Made by a program: the position numbers and the translations under genes. A model generated the notes under the pieces. That model saw nothing but the letters and a program-made list of their open reading frames with translations. It had not been told where the DNA came from and did no database searches. DNA of 45,571 nucleotides from CAYWMQ01 sp964459635 (GTDB lineage: Bacteria; Patescibacteriota; Minisyncoccia; Phycocordibacterales; UBA12088): contig CAYWMQ010000006.1 in the NCBI GenBank assembly GCA_964459635.1, positions 1 through 45,571 on the forward strand, written 5' to 3'. Numbering within the stretch: position 1 is the stretch's first letter; each line of letters begins with the position of its first letter. Of the stretch, positions 22,567 to 29,716 are shown one piece after another.

Positions 22567-23106
22567 ATGCATAAGCTGCTTTTTTCGGCGCTCATTTTGT
22601 CGCTGCTCCTGAATGTAGGCCTTGCTGCCGCACTTTTTAATAGTGCAGAGGAACCTGAAGTGCCAGAGACGCCTGCTCCGCTCCCCGTAGCAGGAAGCCC
22701 CTATCCGGTCCTCCGTGTCATCGATGGCGATACCATTGCGGTTGGTATAGATGGTACGAGCGAGTCGGTGCGGCTCATCGGTATTGATACACCGGAGCTT
22801 AACGACCCGGGCGGCCCGCAGTGCTATGCAGAGGAAGCGCTCCGCCACCTTACCGAGCTCACACAGAGCGGTACGGTGCTGCTCGTGCCGGACGAAAGCC
22901 AGGGCGCGCGCGACAGGCACGGGCGGCTGCTCGCCTACATCACACGGCCCGACGGCGCGGACCTGGGCGAAGCGATGCTGCGCGATGGGTATGCGCTCGA
23001 GTACCAGTACGCTGCGCCCTACGCACGTCAAGCAGCGTACGAGGCAGCGCAGACAGAAGCCATGCAGGCGCGTCGTGGTCTATGGGCGGACGAAGCTTGT
23101 AAGTAA
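22567..23106 (+). CDS. Secreted thermonuclease-like (SNase) nuclease
   Basis: The 179-aa protein has a signal or anchor segment (MHKLLFSALILSLLLNVGLA), a Pro/Glu linker, and a staphylococcal-nuclease domain: VLRVIDGDTIAV, VRLIGIDTPE (catalytic Arg and metal Asp), and ARDRHGRLLAYI (second catalytic Arg region). It would cleave DNA or RNA outside the membrane, as in nutrient scavenging or DNA processing during uptake. I start at 22567 rather than an upstream in-frame TTG because this start gives a clean signal sequence and lies seven bases after an extended -10 box. It ends 76 bases before the convergent GH13 gene; that gap holds no gene. Confidence 0.9.
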   Translation: MHKLLFSALILSLLLNVGLAAALFNSAEEPEVPETPAPLPVAGSPYPVLRVIDGDTIAVGIDGTSESVRLIGIDTPELNDPGGPQCYAEEALRHLTELTQSGTVLLVPDESQGARDRHGRLLAYITRPDGADLGEAMLRDGYALEYQYAAPYARQAAYEAAQTEAMQARRGLWADEACK

Positions 23107-23182
23107 GGGGGTACGCCTGGCCTGTCGGCGAGGCGGGTACGCGGGGCTCGCACGCGGGTACGGTACGTGCCATGCGGCTTCG

Positions 23183-24469
23183 TTACTGCCGGGCTCCGCG
23201 TTTCAACAAGAGCGCACGTGTCCGCACAAGCGTCGAGGACGGGTCTCCTGCTTGCCGCGCGGCTTCGTTCCAGTCGAACGCGCCGCGCATGATGCGGCGC
23301 TGATCACGTTCATGCGGAGCGAGGGGCGCATTTTGCATACCGAGCTCATCGCCGTAGTAGAGTACGGGCGTGCCGGGCACGTCGAGGAGGCGCGTGAGCG
23401 CACCGATGAGCGCGTCTGTGTCTCCCGCAAAGAGCGAGCCGAGACGCACTGAAGTGCCAGGGCCGAAAAAATGCTCGCCGCGGGGGTCTATGAAGCGCAG
23501 GGTCTGCTCACGCACATCGGGCGCAAGCGTCTCTATGTGCACGTTGTCGTGGTTGGAGAGGAACGTTGCCCACGCACAGCCACTCGGTGTGTCACGCTCC
23601 GCGAGTGCCTCCGTAAGCACGTCCTGTGGTGCGCCTGCCATGAGCGCGTACAGCGCTTCGCGTAACGGGAAGTCATAGACAAGCTGGCACTCATCCCCCG
23701 CTCCAAAATACTCTCGCGCGATGTGGCGCGGACGATGCGCCTCTGCTAAGAGCACGATGTCCGGGCTACGTGCGCGTACGTGTGCCCGTAGCCCCCTCAG
23801 TATCGCATGTGTTTCTGGTAGATCCATGGACCCCGCCCCTTCACGCTTCACCAAGAAAGGCACGGCGTCGAGGCGAAAGCCATCCACACCGCGCTCTATC
23901 CAGAAATCCATGACCGCCTTTATCTCTTCACGTACGGCAGGGTTGTCCCAGTTCAGGTCGGCTTGAGACGGGTAAAACGTGGCGAAGTAAAAGTCGTCCG
24001 TCGGCTCGTTGCGCACCCAGTTGCTCGTCTTGGTGTTCGGAAACGCGTTTGCGCAGGCAGCAAGCTCGCGCGCCGTATCGCTCCAGAGAAAGTAGCCGCG
24101 TTTGTCGGCGGTGATGCTGCTTTGCGCTTCCTGAAACCATGGGTGTTCGACCGAGACATGATTCAGTACGAGGTCGGTAATGACACGGATGCCGCGCGCA
24201 TGTGCGGCCTCGGTAAAGCGCACAAAATCGTCCAGGGTGCCGAGCTCCGGCCGCACGCCACGGTAGTCGGACACATCGTACCCGTCGTCCACCATCGGGC
24301 TCGGGTAGTGCGGCAGCACGTGCAGCGCGGTGACGCCTAAGTCTGCGAGGTACGGTAGCCGCTCGCAGAGCCCTCCGAACGTACCCGCGAATTTGTCCAC
24401 ATAGAGCTCGTATATGATGGCATGTTGCCACCACTCTCGCTCGCTCGTATCAGTGCTCGCGATTGACAT
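23183..24469 (-). CDS. GH13 alpha-amylase-family enzyme, C-terminally short (TreS-like)
   Basis: The 428-aa protein is a GH13 (beta/alpha)8 barrel. Conserved regions are TDLVLNHVS (I), GVDGFRLDAVPFL with the nucleophile Asp (II), IVLLAEAH with the acid/base Glu (III) and FLSNHDNVH (IV). WWQHAIIYELYVDKFAG and YDVSDYRGVRPELGT resemble trehalose synthase or GH13_16 enzymes. Those are about 550 aa or more; here the protein stops about 25 residues after GDPSSTLVRTR, so the C-terminal beta domain is missing. The bases beyond the stop show no continuation in another frame. It has no signal peptide, so it would act in the cytoplasm on maltose/trehalose-type sugars, if active. Confidence 0.87.
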   Translation of the reverse strand: MSIASTDTSEREWWQHAIIYELYVDKFAGTFGGLCERLPYLADLGVTALHVLPHYPSPMVDDGYDVSDYRGVRPELGTLDDFVRFTEAAHARGIRVITDLVLNHVSVEHPWFQEAQSSITADKRGYFLWSDTARELAACANAFPNTKTSNWVRNEPTDDFYFATFYPSQADLNWDNPAVREEIKAVMDFWIERGVDGFRLDAVPFLVKREGAGSMDLPETHAILRGLRAHVRARSPDIVLLAEAHRPRHIAREYFGAGDECQLVYDFPLREALYALMAGAPQDVLTEALAERDTPSGCAWATFLSNHDNVHIETLAPDVREQTLRFIDPRGEHFFGPGTSVRLGSLFAGDTDALIGALTRLLDVPGTPVLYYGDELGMQNAPLAPHERDQRRIMRGAFDWNEAARQAGDPSSTLVRTRALLLKRGARQ

Positions 24470-24535
24470 GCAGTAATATTTTATTCACCCGCCCCGTGCT
24501 CTAATCTATAAACTCTAATCTGCGTGCCCATCCCA

Positions 24536-26446
24536 TTACCGCATTTCCCACAGTTCGCGCCTGAACGCCTCCGCGATGCGGTCTATTTCGCCGCCAATCT
24601 CCGCATCGGAAAGCGTACGGTCTGGTGCCTGGAACACGAGGTGGAATGCGTAGGAGGTGCGGCCGTTCTTCGTAAATTCGTCAAAAAGGTCTGCGCGCAT
24701 CAGTAAATCTGTCGCTTCTGTAACAATGCGTGCGCGTACTTCATCAGCAGGCACGGCGAGCGGCACCCACACCGCCACATCGCGCAGCACAAATGGGTAG
24801 TTGGACCACGCCTTGTAACGTGCTTTTGGGTTCCAGGGAAGTTCTACGGGCGGGAGCACAGGCTCCGGCAGGAGCTCAAATACAGCACCTATGTCGGTTT
24901 CGAACACACCAAGGGCTTCCGCACCCGGCAGTTCCGCCATGCCAAGCGCTGCCGCGAGTGCGGCAATATCCTCCCGCAGAGTTTGCGCGTCTTCTTTTGG
25001 ACGCGCACCGCGCACCCCCATACACACCGCGAGGTCTTCGTTCGCCGCTCGAAACACAGGTCCGAGCTCGAAGATCTTCACTGCTTCAAGGCCAAGGACT
25101 GGTGCGGTGTACATGTTCTTTGCAAGGGCTTCAGCCACTCCGTCACGCAGGTTCATGCGCATGTATGCCTTGTCGGCCGCGAGCGGATTTACCAGTGCCA
25201 CTTCACCTTGCGAACGCAAGGTGTACGTATACACCTCAGAGTAGCCACGCGCTGCCAGCGTGGTGCGCACAAGATCACCGTAGTACTGGGTCTTGGACAC
25301 GGGTGGCCGTGCCATGCGAGGCGGTAGTACGCCCGCAAGGTTGTTGTAGCCATGAATGCGCCCCACCTCTTCGATAAGGTCGGCGGGTATGTTGAGGTCG
25401 GTGCGTTCCCATGGCGGCGTCACGGTGAACACATCGTGTTCGTCGCGCGAGAAATCGAACTCAAAACGTACAAGAATACGCTCGATATCCTCATTGGAGA
25501 GGTTGGTACCGAGCAGTGCATTTATGTCTGTGCGGGACGCACGCACCGGCGCACGTGCGGGCGGCTCCGTGAATACATCGGTCACACCTACCAGCGCGCC
25601 CCCTGCTATGTCACGGATCAGCTCCGCCACATCGCGCAGTGCGAACGCCGGCAACAGTGGCGAGGGTTCATTCTGAAAGCGCAGGGATGAGTCGGTGGCG
25701 AGGCGCAGCGCACGGGACGTTTTGCGTACGGAGACGTAGTGGAAGTTGGCTGCCTCAAGGACGATGTCCGTGGTGTCCGTGGTGACCTCGGCATCTTTGC
25801 CGCCCTTTATGCCCGCGAGCGCGAGCGACACATCGCGGACCTTGTCGGCTATCACAAGGTGCAGAGGTGTAAGCGTGTACGCCTCACCGGTCAGTGACAC
25901 AAAAGACTCGCCCTCATACGCGGCACGCACCGCAATGTGCCGTGCACCATCGGGCGAAGCGCCCAGCTTGTCGAAGTCAAACGCGTGGAGCGGCTGGCCA
26001 ATGTTCCACATGACGTAGTTGGTGGCATCCACTACGTTGTTGATGCTTTTTTGCCCCACCGCAGCAAGCGCTTCCACAAGCCAGGCTGGCGAAGGGCCGA
26101 CCGTGACACCGCGCACAAGCGCACCCATGTAGCGAGGGCAGAGCGTGCTGTCTTCCACATCGACGCGCACAAGGTCGGTCTTCTCCCACGCGGGCAAGGG
26201 AGACGCGAGCGGGTCTTCGGCAAGCGGCATATCAAGCAGCACGGAAAGCTCACGTGCAATACCGCGGTGCGACAGGCAATCGCTGGAGCGGTTTGCCAGT
26301 ATGTCTATGTCGAGTACATCATCGTCCCCTACCCGCTCACAGCCTTCGACCTCAAACGAGTGGAATGTAAAAAGCCGTACCAGCTCATCCGCAGGCGGAA
26401 GCGGATCGGAGAAGTATTTTTGGAGCCAATTTCGTGAAATATGCAT
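24536..26446 (-). CDS. pheT: Phenylalanyl-tRNA synthetase beta subunit, short form
   Basis: The 636-aa protein begins MHISRNWLQKYFSDPLPPAD; the eight codons upstream in the same frame are repeat. After SFEVEGCERV the sequence jumps to DDDVLDIDILANRSSDCLSH, so the EMAP-like tRNA-binding (OB) domain of about 110 residues found in E. coli PheT is absent. The B3/B4 editing region, B5 region and catalytic-like domain follow, and the C-terminal FDX-ACB anticodon domain is present (AWSNYPFVLRDVAVWVP ... RTLSDAEIG). It forms an alpha2-beta2 enzyme with PheS, encoded just upstream on the same strand; order pheS then a four-helix-bundle gene then pheT. Confidence 0.95.
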   Translation of the reverse strand: MHISRNWLQKYFSDPLPPADELVRLFTFHSFEVEGCERVGDDDVLDIDILANRSSDCLSHRGIARELSVLLDMPLAEDPLASPLPAWEKTDLVRVDVEDSTLCPRYMGALVRGVTVGPSPAWLVEALAAVGQKSINNVVDATNYVMWNIGQPLHAFDFDKLGASPDGARHIAVRAAYEGESFVSLTGEAYTLTPLHLVIADKVRDVSLALAGIKGGKDAEVTTDTTDIVLEAANFHYVSVRKTSRALRLATDSSLRFQNEPSPLLPAFALRDVAELIRDIAGGALVGVTDVFTEPPARAPVRASRTDINALLGTNLSNEDIERILVRFEFDFSRDEHDVFTVTPPWERTDLNIPADLIEEVGRIHGYNNLAGVLPPRMARPPVSKTQYYGDLVRTTLAARGYSEVYTYTLRSQGEVALVNPLAADKAYMRMNLRDGVAEALAKNMYTAPVLGLEAVKIFELGPVFRAANEDLAVCMGVRGARPKEDAQTLREDIAALAAALGMAELPGAEALGVFETDIGAVFELLPEPVLPPVELPWNPKARYKAWSNYPFVLRDVAVWVPLAVPADEVRARIVTEATDLLMRADLFDEFTKNGRTSYAFHLVFQAPDRTLSDAEIGGEIDRIAEAFRRELWEMR

Positions 26447-26455
26447 ACTTTTGAT

Positions 26456-26492
26456 TAAGACTAGAAACAAAATACAAGAGACAAGAAATTAA
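26456..26492. repeat. Family C tract before pheT
   Basis: AAGACTAGAAACAAAATACA then AGAGACAAGAAATTAAG. It lies between pheT and the end of the third four-helix-bundle gene. The matching tract on the other side of that gene is 26876-26928. Confidence 0.65.
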
Positions 26493-26893
26493 GACGAAGC
26501 CGTTCGCAGGGTGCGAACACTTGCACAAAGGATATTACGCAGATGCTGCGTCTCGCCCGCGAGTCGTTGTACTTTCTCCACATCTGAAGAAGTGCAGCGC
26601 GCTAGTACTTCGAGCCAGTATAACGTCTCGTTTGACGATTTGAATGCAATTGAGAAGAAATTTGCGAAGTCTTTCTTAGTAGGTGCGCCGTGCGCTTCCC
26701 GTACGTTAGCACCAATCGAACCTGTGCTGCGAATGAGTTGGTCGAGTATGGGCCAAAGCGATGGGTCTTTTCGCAACTTTCTACTCAAGAGTACCACCTG
26801 AACGGTGAGGTCTATGCTTCGTGCGGCAAAATCCAGGGCGTTGCCTTTTTGTTTGGTTTCCAAATTCATCTTTTGTTTCATTTCCGTATGCAT
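26489..26893 (-). CDS. Four-helix-bundle protein (S23/IVS family), copy 3
   Basis: The protein is up to 134 aa. The core LDQLIRSTGSIGANVREAHG and FANFFSIAFKSSNETLYWLE aligns with the two copies near lexA but is clearly diverged. The first residues (MHTEMKQKMNLETKQKG) are translated from a family C repeat, so the real start may be ATG 26869 or 26881. The gene interrupts the otherwise standard pheS-pheT pair and is bounded by repeat tracts on both sides, as are the other copies. Function is unknown. Confidence 0.85.
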   Translation of the reverse strand: MHTEMKQKMNLETKQKGNALDFAARSIDLTVQVVLLSRKLRKDPSLWPILDQLIRSTGSIGANVREAHGAPTKKDFANFFSIAFKSSNETLYWLEVLARCTSSDVEKVQRLAGETQHLRNILCASVRTLRTASS

Positions 26894-26928
26894 CTCTTGT
26901 CTTTGTTCTTTCGTCTCTTGTCTATGTT

Positions 26929-27630
26929 CTATAATTTTTCGAATTGATTGACGAACCTTAAATCGCCCGTATGAAAGTGGCGAACATCGTCCACCTCTGC
27001 GGCGACCGCTATAAGCCTTTCAAGTCCTACTCCAAAGGCAAAGCCCGTGTACTTTTCCGGGTCTATACCACCCGCTCTGAGGACATTCGGGTGCACCATG
27101 CCCGCACCCATTATCTCGACCCATTTGTCCGTGCCGTCCTTTTTACGGAAAAGCATGTCCACCTCCACACCCGGCTCCACGAAGGGAAAGTAGCCGGGGC
27201 GGAAGCGTACGGTGATGTCGCGTTCGTAAAATTTGCTGAAGAAATGCTCAAGCGTGCCCTTGAGGTGCGCTAGCGATACGCCCTCATCTATGTAGAGTCC
27301 TTCAAACTGGAAGAATTGCGCCTCGTGCGTGGCATCGGTAGCCTCCGCCCGAAAGACGCGGCCGGGCGCAATGATACGTATAGGCGGCGCATGCTTCTCC
27401 ATGTAGCGTACCTGCACGGGGCTTGTGTGCGTGCGCAGCACCGTCTCGGCTTGGCCCTTCACCCAGAATGTGTCCTGCATGTCGCGTGCAGGATGGTCGC
27501 GCGGCACGTTCAGTGCATCAAAGTTGTAATACTCGCTTTCGATAAGAGGCCCCTCGGCGAGCTCAAATCCAAGCTCATAGAAGATGGCGTTGATGCGGGA
27601 TATGGCCAGTGAGATGGGGTGGAGGGACAT
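26929..27630 (-). CDS. pheS: Phenylalanyl-tRNA synthetase alpha subunit, short form
   Basis: The 233-aa protein is the catalytic class II subunit. It starts MSLHPISLAISRINAIFYEL and continues with YYNFDALNVPRDHPARDMQD, motif 2 in RVFRAEATDATHEAQFFQFEG and motif 3 in GFAFGVGLERLIAV, all intact. Typical PheS has about 330-340 residues because an N-terminal coiled coil that contacts tRNA precedes this point; it is absent here. The frame continues upstream only through GTAGAAG-type repeat and a REP-like palindrome, with no coiled coil in any frame. Together with the short PheT this makes a reduced PheRS. Confidence 0.95.
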   Translation of the reverse strand: MSLHPISLAISRINAIFYELGFELAEGPLIESEYYNFDALNVPRDHPARDMQDTFWVKGQAETVLRTHTSPVQVRYMEKHAPPIRIIAPGRVFRAEATDATHEAQFFQFEGLYIDEGVSLAHLKGTLEHFFSKFYERDITVRFRPGYFPFVEPGVEVDMLFRKKDGTDKWVEIMGAGMVHPNVLRAGGIDPEKYTGFAFGVGLERLIAVAAEVDDVRHFHTGDLRFVNQFEKL

Positions 27631-27687
27631 GCGGACGAGTTGTGAGTTAAGAGTTTTGAGTTTAGAGAAGCGAGTAGCGGGTAGCAA

Positions 27688-27715
27688 GTAGAAGGTAGAA
27701 AGTAGAAAGGGCCGG
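27688..27715. repeat. Family B tract upstream of pheS
   Basis: AAGTAGAAGGTAGAAAGTAG then AAAGGG, preceded by a related GAGTTAAGAGTTTTGAG tract. It produces a false PheS extension reading RRPFLLSTFYLLPATR. Confidence 0.7.
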
Positions 27716-27758
27716 CGAATCACTTCCGCACACCTCCTGACGAGTTAAGCAGTCGTTC

Positions 27759-27846
27759 GTCCTTGCGAGCCGCAGCGAAGCAATCCAGGATCGTGACACA
27801 CACGCGCACAAGGACTCTGGTTTGCTTCGCTGCGGCTCGCAAGGAC
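27759..27846. repeat. REP-like palindromic repeat, copy 2
   Basis: The 25-base arm 27759-27783 is the exact reverse complement of 27822-27846. The arm contains TTGCGAGCCGCAGCGAAGCA. The spacer is 38 bases. It is the best-preserved copy with 31947-32000. Confidence 0.88.
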
Positions 27847-27939
27847 GACCCAAAGGTACAGATACATGGTATGCATTACACGTACGGTAGCTACAAGTAT
27901 AGAGAATATGGGTGCAAAAAGAAAGGAATGAGACGCAAG

Positions 27940-27968
27940 TTGACTCTAAGAAGAGACTGTGCTATAAT
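27940..27968 (+). promoter_or_regulatory. Near-consensus promoter of the small membrane-protein operon
   Basis: TTGACT (27940-27945), 17-base spacer, TATAAT (27963-27968), with TG one base before the -10. Transcription should start near 27975. Confidence 0.75.
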
Positions 27969-27974
27969 ACATAA

Positions 27975-28004
27975 ATGAATTGTTCTTCACAGTTAGAGGA
28001 GTAA
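27975..28004 (+). CDS. Possible 9-codon leader peptide
   Basis: ATG at 27975 encodes MNCSSQLEE and stops at 28004, so its last codons overlap the GAGGAG SD (27996-28001) of the next gene. If the mRNA starts near 27975 it would be translated leaderless and could couple to the next gene. This is inferred from position alone. Confidence 0.25.
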   Translation: MNCSSQLEE

Positions 28005-28007
28005 AGC

Positions 28008-28184
28008 ATGACCTCAGTGTCTGCTCTGGCGTACATCTGCGCCCTGCTTTTTGTCGTCTGCGTCGCCACGATTCGAGGCTACTCGCGACCAAAGAACTCG
28101 AAGCAGCGCAAAAACTGTTTTACCCTTGCAATCGCGATCGCGGCGGTGGCGGTGGGCTGGTTCGCCTTGATTGTCCTTGGCTGA
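28008..28184 (+). CDS. Tiny two-helix membrane protein A, 58 aa
   Basis: ATG at 28008 follows GAGGAG by 6 bases. The protein starts MTSVSALAYICALLFVVCVA, has a basic loop (RPKNSKQRKN) and a second helix (TLAIAIAAVAVGWFALIVLG). The positive loop between helices suggests both ends face outside. It is the first of three small membrane-protein genes with strong SD sequences between one promoter and one terminator. No family is recognised. Confidence 0.72.
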   Translation: MTSVSALAYICALLFVVCVATIRGYSRPKNSKQRKNCFTLAIAIAAVAVGWFALIVLG

Positions 28185-28195
28185 GGAGCGTGTGG

Positions 28196-28378
28196 GTGGA
28201 CGTAGACCTTTGCCTCGCCGTGCTGACGTGGCTCATCGGGTTCGTCGGTATCTGTGGCTTCGGCCTGTGGTGGATCATGCGTGAGGAAACTCGCGTGACC
28301 GCCCTGCTCGGTCTTATCGCCAGTATGCTGGTTGCGGCCGGCGGCATCTGGCGTGTGCTACAACTGTGGCCGGTATAA
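28196..28378 (+). CDS. Tiny two-helix membrane protein B, 60 aa
   Basis: GTG at 28196 is preferred because GGAG (28185-28188) is 7 bases upstream; the SD overlaps the stop of gene A, implying coupling. The protein has helix 1 (LAVLTWLIGFVGICGFGLWW), a short charged loop (MREETR) and helix 2 (VTALLGLIASMLVAAGGIWR). A longer reading from 27980 exists in the same frame but would cross gene A in another frame and lacks an SD. Function unknown. Confidence 0.68.
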   Translation: MDVDLCLAVLTWLIGFVGICGFGLWWIMREETRVTALLGLIASMLVAAGGIWRVLQLWPV

Positions 28379-28390
28379 GGAGGATGTGTA

Positions 28391-28567
28391 ATGAGCTACC
28401 TGATTCTGTATGTGGTCGCGGTGCTTTTGGGTGCCGTTGGGGTGTGTAGCATAATCCGCGCCCGCGATGCCGCGTCTGAGTTTACCGGACTCCAGTACTT
28501 TTTCGTCGGCATCATTGTCTGTGCCTTAGCGCTAGTGTTTTTCGGACTAGCTATATTTAGCAGCTGA
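28391..28567 (+). CDS. Tiny two-helix membrane protein C, 58 aa
   Basis: ATG at 28391 with GGAGG at 28380-28384. The protein has helix 1 (YLILYVVAVLLGAVGVCSII), a charged loop (RARDAASEF) and helix 2 (YFFVGIIVCALALVFFGLAI). Two-helix hairpin topology is shared with A and B, so the three may be distant relatives or subunits of one complex. The terminator follows 13 bases after the stop. Confidence 0.72.
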   Translation: MSYLILYVVAVLLGAVGVCSIIRARDAASEFTGLQYFFVGIIVCALALVFFGLAIFSS

Positions 28568-28579
28568 GCGCACTATCAC

Positions 28580-28609
28580 CCCGCGGCTTGGTCCCTGACC
28601 AGCCGCGGG
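28580..28609 (+). terminator. Strong Rho-independent terminator
   Basis: CCCGCGGCTTGGTC (28580-28593) pairs with GACCAGCCGCGGG (28597-28609) with one bulge, followed by TTTCTTCTTTTG. It ends the tiny membrane-protein operon. Confidence 0.88.
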
Positions 28610-28669
28610 TTTCTTCTTTTGTAAACATCCCTAGTCTCTTTTCTTTTGTCTCTTGTCTTTTCTCTCGTC

Positions 28670-29644
28670 CTACAGTCTCGTCTCGTAGTAGTCCTTTCCG
28701 TCAAACACAATGATACTGTCTCCGTCCAGTCGGAACGTTAACCCCTGCCCCACACGTATAGGCTGAATGTTGCGCGTGCTGCGCTCATCAAGCTCCACCG
28801 CGTATATACCGCGCGAACTACCCAACACAACAATATCGTTTCTGTTCGGGAAAAATTCGTAGCGCAGTATCGGCTCTTCCCAGTCTATGATGAGGTACCT
28901 TGCGCACTTTTCTTCGCAAAACCAGAAAGGAGGCTGATCGCCCGGGCGTACCCATGTAGCGTACACGTCTCCGTCGCGGAGCCACGCAGCCACGCCCTCA
29001 CGCTCGCGTACCATTTCTTCGTCAGCGAAGCCGGTGGACGAAGCTATAAGTGCAAGCCACGTTGGAAATTTCACCTCAAGCGTGCTTGTGGTCGTAGCCA
29101 CGAGTTTGCCTTTGATGAGAATAGTGGTCGTCGTGGCGACCTCCACCGCAAACTGATCCCTTGCTTCCGCAAAGTATTCGGCGAGCTCCTCATACTCGGG
29201 GTTTTTGACCGTGGTGGTAGCTGTGCCGGTTGCCGTACGTACCGGCATCAGCGTGGTGCGCGTGGTGGTGCTCCACACGTACACCATAGGCAGCATCATG
29301 ACACGTGCTTCCGTCACGAGATTGGGCTGCACCAAGAGCTCCTTTGACCAGCTGTGATAGCCTTCGCGCTCTATCCATAAGCCGTATCGTTTGTTCGGCT
29401 CAAGGTCTTGGATGAAGGTGTTGCGCAGGAACGGGCCGTTGCGTTCCACAAACTCGCCATCAAGGAAGACATCGGTATTTGGCATGTCTGAGTGCACATA
29501 AACACCACCCGTAGCGATGAGGCTCAGTGCATCGTCGAGGCGATAGCCCTTCGAGTAGCCTATGAGTATAGGTGTGCCCACTACAAAAATGATGCCGAAG
29601 AGTATCAGCACAGCCAAGCGGAGTTTGTGTGAGAGAGGGTTCAT
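28670..29644 (-). CDS. PEGA-domain membrane protein
   Basis: The 324-aa protein has one N-terminal membrane segment (residues about 9-28) and then a PEGA domain at about 45-120: GVYVHSDMPNTDVFLDGEFV ... YGLWIEREGYHSWSKELLV. PEGA domains are small extracellular beta domains, often linked to surface layers or signalling. A Thr-rich stretch (TTTRTTLMP, TATGTATTT) follows, and the C-terminal 120 residues are beta-rich (YLIIDWEEPILRYEFFPNRN), perhaps propeller-like. From memory, such proteins are frequent in Patescibacteria. The gene lies just downstream of the GT2 gene on the same strand. Confidence 0.83.
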   Translation of the reverse strand: MNPLSHKLRLAVLILFGIIFVVGTPILIGYSKGYRLDDALSLIATGGVYVHSDMPNTDVFLDGEFVERNGPFLRNTFIQDLEPNKRYGLWIEREGYHSWSKELLVQPNLVTEARVMMLPMVYVWSTTTRTTLMPVRTATGTATTTVKNPEYEELAEYFAEARDQFAVEVATTTTILIKGKLVATTTSTLEVKFPTWLALIASSTGFADEEMVREREGVAAWLRDGDVYATWVRPGDQPPFWFCEEKCARYLIIDWEEPILRYEFFPNRNDIVVLGSSRGIYAVELDERSTRNIQPIRVGQGLTFRLDGDSIIVFDGKDYYETRL

Positions 29645-29716
29645 AGATAGGGAGGGACGAGTGGGCGAGGCGCGAGTGCCGAGTACCGACTACCGACAAC
29701 GCGGCTCAGTACTCGC
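29645..29716. repeat. Short repeats between the GT2 and PEGA genes
   Basis: GAGTACCGACTACCGAC, and on the other side of 29700 TACTCGTTACTCGTTACTCG, which runs into the end of the GT2 gene. These resemble the other intergenic low-complexity tracts in word length but differ in composition. Confidence 0.5.

Noticed and set aside
24730..25377. 215-aa plus-strand frame opposite pheT
   Set aside because: Antisense shadow of a clearly conserved synthetase gene.
27980..28378. 132-aa frame covering the first two tiny membrane genes
   Set aside because: No SD and it crosses a better-supported gene in another frame; only its last 60 residues look real.
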